Position numbers and translations under genes: made by a program. A stretch of DNA of 64,000 nt from Cherax quadricarinatus (lineage: Eukaryota; Arthropoda; Malacostraca; Decapoda; Parastacidae): assembly GCF_038502225.1 (NCBI RefSeq), contig NC_091326.1, forward strand, positions 670,383-734,382, given 5' to 3'. Numbering within the stretch: the stretch's first letter is position 1; every line of letters starts with the position of its first letter. The notes below the pieces were generated by a model that saw nothing but the letters and a program-made list of their open reading frames with translations, made no database searches and was not told the DNA's origin. Shown piece by piece: positions 1 through 9,369 of the stretch.

Positions 1-329
1 GTTTGATTCTTTGCTGTGCTCAAGAGTAAACACATGATGTCACCATCCAATACCTGTCTGAATAGCCATTCCAATATGCAGTCATGAATGGGTTTACATT
101 ATTTATACTGTAGTTTAATAGCAAATAATGAACAAATAAAACACTCGTCACACTGGTGGGAGGGCTGGCTGCCAGTTGTGGGGTTGGAGGGAGGGTAGTA
201 GGGACTCGCAGGTGGCGGGAAACTTAAATATGATTTGGCGGCTGGGAATTTGGAGGCTGGGAATTTGGCGGTTGGGAATTTGCGAAAGTGTGAAGCCCGC
301 GAAAGTTGAAAACGCAAATGTTGAGGGAG
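1..329. other. No gene seen; contains a short 15-bp tandem repeat
   Basis: I see no coding signal or known element. At about 237-284 the 15-mer GGCTGGGAATTTGGC is repeated three times with small changes. Confidence 0.5.
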
Positions 330-411
330 ACCTGTATATACACACCCCTCTGGGTTTCTTCTATTTTCTTACTAGTTCTTCTTGTTTCTTTCCTATTATC
401 TCGATAGGGCA
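330..411. repeat. Dispersed repeat fragment (CACCCCTCTGGGTTT family)
   Basis: The stretch starting TATATACACACCCCTCTGGG recurs, with the same downstream CTAGTTCTT and CTTATCTC-like blocks, at 1735-1830. Two diverged copies within 1.5 kb mark it as a dispersed repeat. The family is not identified. Confidence 0.6.
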
Positions 412-1734
412 TCAGTGTTTACTCCAAAATCATTTTCAGATCACTGCTTCCACATATCTCAAGATCTTTTTTAAGTGACAATTCAAGCATTTTACCAATA
501 TCCAGGATTTCCCCAAGTAGCTCCTATAGTGTTAAGTTGTTTAACTTCAAGTTCTTTTTAATCATACTATTTTTTTATTGGCTTCTTTCCTATGAATTTG
601 GTTCCTTAGGTTGTTCCTTCTTTGTCAACCTCTTGCAGCATTTCATTTGCATCTTCAAACCCCTCATATCTTGGTTCTTGCCAGATCCACAATTTCCTCT
701 CCCTAACTAGCTCCTTCCTTACTTAGAGGAAAAAGAGATAAATTATTCACCACTGAAGGTCATAATTAACCCTACCCTTCATTTACACAAGAACATCTGC
801 AATGTTAAATTTATGCAATTACTTTGGCACGGCAGTCTCGAAACCACTATCCATTACTCTGATGAGTTTTTACATAACCAGGCACATGTATTTGTGCTGA
901 AATGTCTTTCTCACTTCTCCATTATCAAGAGTGAGTGAGAGCCTTGAATACAAGATTATCTTTCTGGCCAGGTATATCTTGACTGCAGGAATAAAATAAT
1001 GCCTTAATCAACAAACAGGGTTTGTCTTGATGTTTTACAGCACTGTAAATTACCATTGTCTTGTGATTGTACTGTTGCATTTGTTCAGAGAAGCAAAGTA
1101 ATGTTTACGTCCTTTGCAACAAGCTGCACTTTTTACTTGCTTGTTAATGTAGGTTCTTGATGGCATGCACCTTCAAGGTTGTCCTATCTTGTCACCATTA
1201 AACACTCAGTTTAGACTGTAACTGTTCTCAGAAATAATTTCCTTTGAATATGCAAGGAAATTTTGCATGGCAGTGTGATCAGCTGCTGTACTCTTGACTC
1301 CACACCTTGTGTTATGATGTTGATTGTCCTTCCTAATGTTTTCAAATAGTCACACAAACATACTGTTGTAAACACACTCCTTAAGCAATGTTCTGCAGTA
1401 TTGTACATGAGGGTTTTGTGTCTTACTTTCTGAACATTAAGTAGGGACACTTTCCTTGTTTTCTCTCTAATTGTATGTATGGTGAATTATCTCAGACAAA
1501 ACATACAAGCATTATGCATCACATATGCATATTTAAACCTAGGCAGTAGGTTGGTAGACAGCAACCACCCAGAGAGGTACTACCGTCCTGCCAAGTGAGT
1601 GTAAAACAGAAGCCTGTAATTGTTTTACATGATGGTGGGATTGCTGGTGTCCTTTTTTCTGTCTCATAAAATTGCACGATTTCAGGTACGTCTTGCTACT
1701 TCTACTTACTTAGGTCACACTATACATACATGTA
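412..1734. other. AT-rich stretch without recognised features
   Basis: No reading frame longer than about 80 codons and none resembling a known family. I see no tandem repeat, inverted repeat or transposon terminus. It could be old decayed repeat or an intron/intergenic sequence. Confidence 0.5.
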
Positions 1735-2010
1735 CAAGCATATATATATACACACCCCTCTGGGTTTTCTGCTATTCTTTCTAGTTCTTGTTCTTGTTTA
1801 TTTCCTCTTATCTCCATGGGAAAGTGGAACAGAATTCTTCCTCCGTAAGCCATGCGTGTCGTAAGTGGCGACTGAAATGCCGGGAGCAACAGGCTAGTAA
1901 CCCCTTCTCCTGTATATATTACTAAATTTGAAAGGAGAAACTTTGGTTTTTCCTTTTGGGCCACCCCACCTCGGTGGGATACGGCTGGTATGTTGAATGA
2001 AAAAAAATTG
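1735..2010 (+). repeat. Composite dispersed repeat with RTE-like 3' tail
   Basis: The first part matches the repeat at 330-411. The end (TTTTGGGCCACCCC...CTCGGTGGGA) matches the 3' end of the RTE LINE at about 21000-21040 (TTTTCGGGCCACCCTGCC...TGGTGGGA). A SINE or short LINE derivative using an RTE-type tail is the likely explanation. Confidence 0.55.
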
Positions 2011-2619
2011 CATATTTAAAGTTTCCATCTTGAATACCCTTGGAGCTGATTATTATATTCTGCTTGATACCTCTAGCATCACTAATATTCCTTTTGGGTG
2101 CCATGTTGAATATCCAGAATAGAGATGATGTGAGAAAAAAGTTCCAAAATATTTTCATAACACTGAGAAGGGAAGGAAATCAACTATGCAAACTTAAGTG
2201 ATTTTTACTTATAACTTGAGTATTCCATGCCTGCAAAGTTTCTTCAAATGGTAATCAAGAAAAGAATTCAGTTAATCAGTTGTATTTACACAGAAGTCAT
2301 ACTACAAGTTTGAGTCCATATTATCTCATTTTTTAATCTATTTCAGTGTTAACTCTGTAGCTGACATCTTGATCAAGCTCTAAAAATCTTACCTTAAATT
2401 TGGAAACTACATGAACCTCCTGTACTACACCTCTTGTTTGTGCTCTAATAATCTTGCCTGTAAATTCTAACCCATGTTACATTCAGTTTTAAGCCTAGAG
2501 GTCTCCCTCACTAGTATAGAATTTAATTCAGAATAGGCTCATTGGATTTGCCACACTCAAATTGCTTTCTTTTATATGAATATAAACCCACAGACTGCTT
2601 TTTGAAGAAGTATCCCTCA
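2011..2619. other. No recognised features
   Basis: AT-rich sequence without coding signal, repeats or transposon ends that I can recognise. Confidence 0.5.
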
Positions 2620-2886
2620 GATGGTACCTCACCACCACAATGATGCACACTGAACACCAACCATCCGATGGTACCTCACCACCACAATAACGCACACTGA
2701 ACACCAACCATCCGATGGTACCTCACCACCACAATAACGCACACTGAACACCAACCATCCGATGGTACCTCACCACCACAATGATGCACACTGAACACCA
2801 ACCATCCGATGGTACCTCACCACCACAATGATGCACACTGAACACCAACCGTCCGATGGTACCTCACCACCACAATGATGCACAGT
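2620..2886. repeat. 47-bp minisatellite, about 5.7 copies
   Basis: Unit begins GATGGTACCTCACCACC and restarts at 2620, 2667, 2714, 2761, 2808 and 2855, exactly 47 bp apart. Copies differ mainly at AATGATGC versus AATAACGC. The array stops directly before the Ty3/gypsy-derived segment. Confidence 0.95.
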
Positions 2887-2900
2887 GAGAAACAACTAGT

Positions 2901-3458
2901 TTGGGGGAACCAAGTCCCAAAGTTTGGGAGGAGAAGGCTAGGGAAACCCTGCCAGACCTTTTCCCTGATGGTTCCACCATGAGAAGTATGGCTCATGATC
3001 ATGCTGCCAATAGTCTTCATGATATTTCTCATGAGGACGGTGAGGGGTTAAGTCTGGAAACTCTGTTCTCTGATGCTGAACTGCAGTCAACTGAAGAAAA
3101 GGATGTTCCAGCCAGAGCTGAGCATGATTGGAGCATGGATCAGTTAAGTAGATTGAGAGAGGCTGCACCTACTAGGGTGCAATTAATTTCTGCACAGGAA
3201 AATTATGTCACTCTTAAGCTGATCAGAGCCTCAGCTGTGGCTGAGGAAGAGATTTTTCAATTAAATGTTTTCATTTCAGGGAGGAAACTCTTACAAAGAA
3301 GTCGCTTCTGTTTGCAGTACCAATGGAAGAAGAACAAGGGTTTTGTCACCAGATGGTGATGTCCAGGCATTTCTTCTGGCCTCTGCTGTGAGAGACTGAC
3401 GGAGAGTATATTAAGACCTATCATGTCTGTCAAATTATAGGGAAACCTAGTCAAAGTA
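2901..3458 (+). pseudogene. Ty3/gypsy-type pol relic, upstream part (to integrase zinc finger)
   Basis: An open stretch of 152 codons is followed, after a stop and frame change, by a short block near 3420-3460 whose translation resembles the second cysteine pair and following linker of the integrase HHCC zinc finger. The sequence runs into the piggyBac-like insertion at 3463 and resumes at 4533 with the integrase catalytic core, so both halves belong to one element. The N-terminal 100 residues are acidic and I cannot assign them. No protease, RT or LTRs are visible. This is a decayed, non-functional copy. Confidence 0.6.
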
Positions 3459-3462
3459 TTAA

Positions 3463-4528
3463 CCTTTTGACTGTCGCAGGCCCCTTTCTAAAACTGTCAT
3501 TCTATGTCGATAAATTTTTGGAAAAAAAATTATTTTCTCTTATGAAATGATAGAGAATTTTTTCCCAATGATAATGACACCAAAAGTACGAAATTTGGTC
3601 AAAACCCACGGAATGACACTCCCGCAAAGCTAGCGGTCTCGGCAACATATACGCATCGGCGGTTTCACCGACTTTGAGCCCTGTTTTTGGCCAATTTCAC
3701 TGTTTCAGTTGACCAAACTCATAGCTATTTCTTTAGAACTCCAGTTTTTCTATCAGCTGAGTACAAGAAACTGCCCATTTACTGATTTGAACTACCCAAT
3801 AAAATAGTCAGAAATTGGCAATTTGGCCAATTTCACGCAAATTAAAAAAGATGCCAATTTCAAAATAGGGTCCAGAATAAACAATGTAGACATTCTTGGC
3901 ACTAAAATAACATATCCTCTGTTCATTAGTCATGTCTCTAGGCCCCTCTTATATTACTATTGCTTTCTGTTTTGATTTTTTATTCATACAAAAAAATACA
4001 AAATTTACTGTTATGCAGACTACTGCATTATTGTAAAAATGGTATAAATAATATCAGTGCACTAGTGAAAGAATATTAGACTCCCCAGTTGAAGTGTATT
4101 GGACGTGTGGTGTGATTTGCTTACTCCTGAACATCGGTAAAAATCTAACATTTCCGCTAATTTGAGCTCAATTTCAAGGTCACTTTCATCATGAAAGTAA
4201 TTAAAATCATCTCTATTTCTGTAATATGGTTTCCATTTTATCACAGGAGACCATGAAAACGAGAATACAATGATAAATACTGTACGAAAATACACCTCAA
4301 AGTCGGCGTTTTAATCCAAAAAAATGGTCAGTTTTTTTTCTCATTACGCACTGCGTGCTGCAAGATTTTTTTTTATGTGGCGCACACTGACCACACAGAC
4401 CCATTCTCTTACATGTGGGCCTACCAGCTTTCTCCTGCTTGATTTGAAGCCGCTAGAATTTACGCGTATAAATACGTCAGAAACAATGGCGCATAAGACG
4501 TATATATACGACTGAAACAGTCAAAGGG
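3463..4528. mobile_element. piggyBac-like non-autonomous element with TTAA duplication
   Basis: The 1066-bp segment is flanked by TTAA at 3459-3462 and 4529-4532. The ends are inverted: CCTTTTGACTGTCGCAG on the left and CTGAAACAGTCAAAGG on the right. TTAA target duplication and a CCTTTGACTG-type terminus are typical of piggyBac elements. The interior is AT-rich with no transposase-length frame, so it is a MITE-like derivative. It lies inside a Ty3/gypsy pol relic; the flanking pol frame is continuous across the site when one TTAA is discounted. A second left end of the family is at 5427. Confidence 0.8.
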
Positions 4529-4532
4529 TTAA

Positions 4533-5372
4533 ACCTGTTCCCCTTCAGCTTATTTCAGCACCAAGTGAACCCTTCAGCAAGCTGGTAGTGGATGTAGTTG
4601 GTCCAGTTCCAAGGACCAGAATGGGAAATGATTATTTACTCACAATTACATATTTGCTCCACTACCAAGTACCTGGAAGCAGTCCCTCTACATAAGATAA
4701 CAGTTCATGTAGTCTTAAGAGCTTTGATGAAGTTTTTTTTTCATATTGGTTTTCCTCAAGAGATGCAAACAGACCCAGGGCCTAATTTTACCTCAGAGTT
4801 GTTTAGAAATGTCTCCTATGGGTTTAGCGCTTCCCCCTTGATTATAATAATAACAATGTTTAGAAATGTTTTAAAGGGATTAAAAGTAGAGCTTAACTTT
4901 TCAACTGCCTATCACCCTCAATCTTAGGGGAAAGTAGAGAAATTCCATCAAACCCTGAAGACAATGCCACAATGAGAGGATCCCTCTTTTTGTATTTGCT
5001 GGGTGGGGAAGCACTCTAGAATCTCTGAGCTGTTGGCTTGGGGGGGGATGATGATGCTCCCTTCTAGGAGCTTTTTCTCAGTTTCAGACACTGGCTCATA
5101 TGAAGTGGATGGTACCAGTGAACGTGCCCATCAGCCAGACCAGGATGATGATGTGGGACCGTAATGTGGACCGTAGTACTCTGGAAGCTGGGGAGAAGGT
5201 GCTGGCATTGGAGCCAATTCATGTGAAAATCTGTATGGCAAGTTGCTGTGACCTGAACATGGTGTGGGGAAAGTTCTCAGGTGTAAGGTATAAAACCCAC
5301 ACATGCGAACAGGAAAAGAATGAGTGTAGAGTACACAGTAACCGGTTAAAGGGTTTAAAGTTATATTAGAAA
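4533..5372 (+). pseudogene. Ty3/gypsy-type integrase relic (catalytic core and C-terminal part)
   Basis: A 109-codon frame (4598-4927) contains an integrase-core-like block: a TTKYLEAVPL segment, a GFP segment before the second catalytic acidic residue (QTDPGPNFTS), and a downstream AYHPQS segment. The expected glutamate-containing helix follows after a TAG stop. The first catalytic aspartate region (VVDVVGPVP-type) lies just upstream in another frame. Further downstream (5100-5369) a frame-shifted LEAGEKVLAL segment resembles the GPY/F end of Ty3 integrases. Frameshifts, stops and two insertions (3463-4528 and 4813-4856) make it non-functional. Confidence 0.75.
4813..4856 (+). mobile_element. 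44-bp SINE-tail micro-insertion with perfect 13-bp TSD
   Basis: The 44 bp contain GGGTTTAGCGCTTCCCCCTT and end in ATTATAATAATAAC. They are flanked by perfect copies of TGTTTAGAAATGT at 4800-4812 and 4857-4869. The sequence equals the last part of the 156-bp SINE at 28626-28781, so this is an extremely 5'-truncated retroposed copy. Insert plus duplication add 57 bp (19 codons), so the integrase frame stays open through it. Confidence 0.92.
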
Positions 5373-5426
5373 TCCAGAGAGACGAATATTTTAGTGGAAT
5401 GTAAAGGGGTGCAAAGGTGTATTTAA

Positions 5427-5850
5427 CTCTTTGACCGTCCCAAGCCCATTTCTGAAACTGTCATTCTGTCAAAAAATATTCGAAAAATAAAAAAAAAAAA
5501 TTTTTTTAACAAAATGTTAGGATTATTTTGCTGCATAGCCCTTGTGGCTTAGCGCTTCTTTTTTATTATAATAATAATAATAATGATAGGATTATTTTGC
5601 CGAGTGTTTTAAGCCTAAAAATTTTTTTTGCAATCAGTACTTGCCGAGATATAGAGGCATAAAGTTGGCAGAAAATGAGCCACATATGGCAACAGCGGTA
5701 AATGCTGCTCACCTGGTATACAATATTGTATGCTGTAACTGACAGTAGTGTCACCCTCTATTTTCTTTAATTCTTTGATTATATAATGCACAAGTACAAA
5801 GAAAGATTTAAAGAAAAAAAGAATCATTATATTGAATGTTATCGATAATA
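5427..5850. mobile_element. Second piggyBac-like element, left end only recognisable
   Basis: After TTAA at 5423-5426 the sequence reads CTCTTTGACCGTCCCAAGCCC and continues similarly to 3463-3520, including CTGTCATTCT. A right end with TTAA is not visible, so the downstream boundary is a guess. It contains the micro-insertion at 5532-5586. Confidence 0.55.
5532..5586 (+). mobile_element. 55-bp LINE-tail micro-insertion with perfect 14-bp TSD
   Basis: The insert (TGCATAGCCCTTGTGGCTTAGCGCTTC...ATTATAATAATAATAATAATGA, shortened here) is flanked by perfect TAGGATTATTTTGC copies at 5518-5531 and 5587-5600. Its sequence is the 3' end of the I-like LINE whose tail lies at 29648-29695 on the minus strand. 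Confidence 0.92.
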
Positions 5851-5980
5851 TCTAGTGAAAATAGGGGGTGCTGCAGTTCAGCAGGAACCCCGCACAAGCC
5901 GCCACTGAATTTAAGCTCGACATCTCTGGGTGGACATCTTTTCAGCATAAATGTTACAAACTTCAACTTTTATTCACTAT

Positions 5981-6038
5981 TCCTGTATAGCCCTTGTGGC
6001 TTAGTGCTTCTTTTTTATTATAATAATAATAATAATAA
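5981..6038 (+). mobile_element. 58-bp LINE-tail micro-insertion with perfect 11-bp TSD
   Basis: The same tail (CCCTTGTGGCTTAGTGCTTC followed by a TAA run) is flanked by perfect TTATTCACTAT copies at 5970-5980 and 6039-6049. It is a near-total 5' truncation of the I-like LINE family. Confidence 0.92.
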
Positions 6039-6049
6039 TTATTCACTAT

Positions 6050-6477
6050 GCACAACACACGCACATCTTTACTTTCCTTGGCCCAGGTTAGTGCTTAGTT
6101 TAACAATGTTATTATTACAGGAGGTCCCTGTTTTCATAGCTGTTATGCTCCTGAACCCTGCTGATAAGTTATAGTTGTTGGCGAGTGGAAAAGTTTTTTT
6201 TTTTTCAATATCAAAAGTGTCTAAAATGCCCGATAACATGCTTACACTATAATAAGTGCTCAGTACAGCTAGGCATAAAAAAATCACATACAAAAGTAAA
6301 ATAAATATAATACTTAAAACATGACGCCGGTACTCTTCCCTGACACATCTGTTGTGCAAAGAAGCGGAAAAAGCACCAAAGAATAACTAAATTGAAAACT
6401 GCTGAAAAAGTGAGAACAGTAAAAAGGGATCAGAAAAGACAGGGCTTTCCTATATTACTTTCCTTTGTGTTTTGTAA
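6050..6477. other. No recognised features
   Basis: AT-rich sequence between the micro-insertion and the Tigger-like element. I see no coding signal or repeat unit. Confidence 0.5.
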
Positions 6478-6479
6478 TA

Positions 6480-7664
6480 CAGTGGACCCCCGAGTTTCGT
6501 GGTTAATCCGTTCCAGAAAGCCTGCCGAAAGTCGAAATTCACGAAACTCGAAACCGTTTTCCCCATAAGAAATAATGGAAATAAAATTAATCCGTTCCAG
6601 ACACCCAAAAATATTAAAATAAATTTTTTTTTTCAAATTAAATAAAGATTTATATACTGAAATCAATGAGAAATCAAGTACATGCATATAAAAAATAATA
6701 ACATTACACTTACCTTTACTGAAGACTTCTGGGTGGATGGAAGATGGGAGGAGGGGATAGGAGGAAGGTGTACACTATTGTTTGGAAGGAGAATCTCCTT
6801 CCATTAGGACTTTAGGTAGCAAGTCCTTATCTGGGGTTACTTCCCTTCTTTTAATGCCACTGGGAACAACTTGAGAGTCACTGGACCCCTGCCGCACAAA
6901 ATATCTGTCCAGAGAGGTCTTTTTCTGGCTTTTCTTTAAGATTTCCCTGAAGTGGGACACAACACTGTCATTGTACATGTTGCAGATATGGCTTGTTTCA
7001 GCTTGGTCAGGGTGATACTTTTCAACAAAACTTTGCAACTCATTCCACATTCCACACATGTCCTTAATCACTGAAGAAGGAACCTCCTTCACTCTCTTTT
7101 CCTCCTCCTCTGAAGCAAGTTCCTCGGCTGTGGCCTGATGCTGTTCCAGTTGAAGCTCTTGAAGTTCGTCAGTGGTTAGCTCTTCCCTGTGGTCTTCCAC
7201 CAACTCTTCCACATCCCTGTCACTCACCTCCAACCCCATGGACTTGCCCAATGCCACACATATTCCACAACAGGCAGAGGGTCGGCAGGGACAGGGTCTG
7301 CCTCAAACCCTTCAAAATCCCTCTGGATCGTGTTCCTCACTTTATTTACCAAAGAGCTTGCACTAGCTTTCCTTGGGTCCATGATGACTTATTTAGCAGT
7401 TGCAAGCACAAAAAACAATGGATTATTATGAAATGTATTGTATGAACCCACGGGGTGATGGTCACGTGTTGGTAAACAATGGTACACTGAGCGTGAATGG
7501 CGTGGGAGACTGGCTTGGTGTGCGTGGTGACGGGCGGAAGGATACTGGACAGTCGCTGAAACACAAGTCTAATCACGAAACTCGAGGCCAAATTTTGCCA
7601 AAAAAAACTCGCCGAAGGTCGAATTTCACGAAAGTCGAGGCTGCCGAAACTCGAGGGTCCACTG
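6480..7664 (-). mobile_element. Tigger/pogo-type DNA transposon, internally deleted
   Basis: The left end CAGTGGACCCCCGAGTTTCG and the right end CGAAACTCGAGGGTCCACTG are inverted repeats, flanked by TA at 6478-6479 and 7665-7666, as expected for Tc1/mariner-superfamily insertion. Repeats of the ACTCGAA/TTCGTG type continue inward on both sides. At 1185 bp it is about half the usual length of an autonomous Tigger. It keeps a fragment of transposase on the minus strand. Confidence 0.88.
6775..7257 (-). pseudogene. C-terminal part of a Tigger/pogo-like transposase
   Basis: An open frame of 160 codons with an acidic middle (VEELVEDHREELTTDELQEL) is the type of sequence found after the DDE domain in Tigger transposases and in the related host TIGD proteins, where an 'EELT.EEL.EL' helix follows the catalytic core. 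The helix-turn-helix and DDE parts are missing because the element is deleted between 7258 and the right end. It has no start of its own; the first methionine is incidental. It cannot be catalytically active. I recognise the helix pattern, not a specific gene. Confidence 0.7.
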
Positions 7665-7853
7665 TAGTTCTTAATCCTGTAATATTTCCTTTCCTACCTA
7701 GGAAGCCTGGTCTGTGACTGAGCCCAGGGGGAGATAATCCCCACAACCACCATATAATTTCCAACTTTTTTTTTTATTCAGCTTTAGTGAATGATTAATG
7801 AGGCTTCCAGGCATTTTTGACATTGAAAGTCATCACAGGACACAACTTTAGAT

Positions 7854-8226
7854 GTTATGTTGATGGTAGAATTACCGACAGTATATTAGATAAATGGACA
7901 CAAGTGCAACTAATGTGACATTTTATTGTAGCAACATTTTGCTCTCCAGGAGCTTTGTCAAACCCATTACAAACAATACATGGACACAGAGAGTATAAGG
8001 TGCAAAGCATAATATAATCATTGTAGGTTGTGGTAGTAGTTGTAGTACTATTACTACCACAGATACTACTGCTATTACCTACAATGATTGTATTATGTTT
8101 TGCAACTCACACTATACCTATATATACCCTGTGTCCTTGTTTGTAATGTCTTAACAAAGCTCCTGCAGAGTGAAATGTTGCTACAATAAAAATATTAATT
8201 TAGTTGCACTTGTGTCTTTATATCAA
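7854..8226. mobile_element. Fold-back element, copy 1 (GAAACGTT family), TSD 14 bp
   Basis: The outer arms GGACACAAGTGCAACTAATG (about 7897) and its inverse near 8200-8220 pair, as do the inner GCTCTCCAGGAGCTTTGTCA and GACATTACAAAC blocks. Flanks ACACAACTTTAGAT (7840-7853) and ACACAACCTTAGAT (8227-8240) are a 14-bp TSD with one mismatch. The core reads AGTGAAATGTTG then AATAAA. No protein is encoded. Confidence 0.85.
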
Positions 8227-8537
8227 ACACAACCTTAGATTCTGAAAATGCCTGGAGCCTTGGATTAATTGCAGTCTCTGCAACTGGACAAAAAAGCTGG
8301 TTATTATAACACATGGAAAACACTGACACATCTGATACTCAACCAAGACCTGTCCACTACATGATTTAATTGTAAGTTAACTTCAAAGGTTACCTGATGC
8401 TGTCTCCTACCTCACTGGTCAGGTCATCACCTTACACTCTTGCCAGTATGTGTTGTTCTCAAACCTGTGTTTATTAGAGAGGATCATAGTCCCAGAACAC
8501 AAATATTTTCTAGATATTCACATTTGCTCGTGTGTCT

Positions 8538-8694
8538 CCCCTCAAGGAAAGTTCCTTGATGCTGGTGAGGGGCTCTTGATCTAGGGAATTGGATCTGTTC
8601 TCCAGTTCCCTGACTTAAACATGAATACCTTCCACATCCTCCCCAGGAGCTGTATAATCCTACGGGTTTAGCGCTTGCCCCTTGATTATTATAA
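8538..8694 (+). mobile_element. SINE (about 156 bp) with GGTTTAGCGCTT tail
   Basis: It starts CCCTCAAGGAAAGTTCC and ends TACGGGTTTAGCGCTTGCCC then CTTGATTATTATAA. The flanks TGCTCGTGTGTCT (about 8525) and TGCTCATGTCT (8695) look like an imperfect TSD. It is the same family as 28626-28781 (reverse) and 8794-9116. I see no clear pol III A/B boxes. Confidence 0.8.
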
Positions 8695-8793
8695 TGCTCA
8701 TGTCTCTTTCTCAACCACTTTCCTGCATCTACTGAAGTTGATGATAGTGTTGGGCACTTGATTCAAGGAATTGGACTTTTTCCTCTCTTGGAT

Positions 8794-9116
8794 CCTCTCA
8801 AGGAAGGTTCCTTGATACTGATGAGAGGCTCTTGATTTAGGGAATTGGATCTGTGCTCCAGTTCCCTGAATTGAGCCTGAACACCTTCAATCCTCCCCCC
8901 TATGTGTGCTGTATAATTCTACAGGTTTAGTGCTCCCCCTTGATTGTATTATTATAATCAAAAAGAAGCACTAAGCCACAAGGGCTATACAGTGCTGCAG
9001 GGTAGGAAAGGAAGCAAGGGTATTGGGCGGCAGAAGGGGGGAGGGGCAATCGGTAGGTTACAGAAAACAGCGGGGCAGGGGATAGTGCAGGGTAGAGGGT
9101 CCCTTGATTGTAATAA
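8794..9116 (+). mobile_element. SINE copy with perfect 13-bp TSD, split by a LINE tail
   Basis: TCCTCTCTTGGAT occurs at 8781-8793 and 9117-9129. The SINE body runs CCTCTCAAGGAAGGTTCC to CAGGTTTAGTGCTCCCCCTT and its ATT/TAA tail is interrupted at 8948 by the minus-strand LINE piece, resuming at 9101. Confidence 0.9.
8949..9100 (-). mobile_element. I-like LINE 3' end (152 bp) nested in the SINE, 12-bp TSD
   Basis: CCCTTGATTGTA is repeated perfectly at 8937-8948 and 9101-9112. The insert is the reverse complement of the LINE 3' end; it matches 29648-29800 over the GCTGCAGGGTAGG...AAAACAGCGGGGCAG region. Because it duplicated SINE tail sequence, it inserted after the SINE. Confidence 0.92.
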
Positions 9117-9369
9117 TCCTCTCTTGGATTGAATTGGCCTGCCTATCATTGACCCTTGTGGGTTTAGCTCTTAGTTATGGTTATAATGTATTTTCGTAGT
9201 ATTTATTGTAATTTTGAAGGGAATTTGATTCCTCTATTTCATTGTCTGCATCGCTCTTGGGCCGTGTAGACCTCCTGCGCAAACGCACTTCAGTTCCCTG
9301 ACTGCAGTAGTGTGAGGTGGTGCTTGTCGTGCCTCTGTCGTCAGCCCAGGAAAACTACCATTAGTCAAC

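Noticed and set aside
2901..3359. 152-codon frame as an independent host gene
   Set aside because: It leads directly into the zinc-finger remnant and integrase core of a Ty3/gypsy element.
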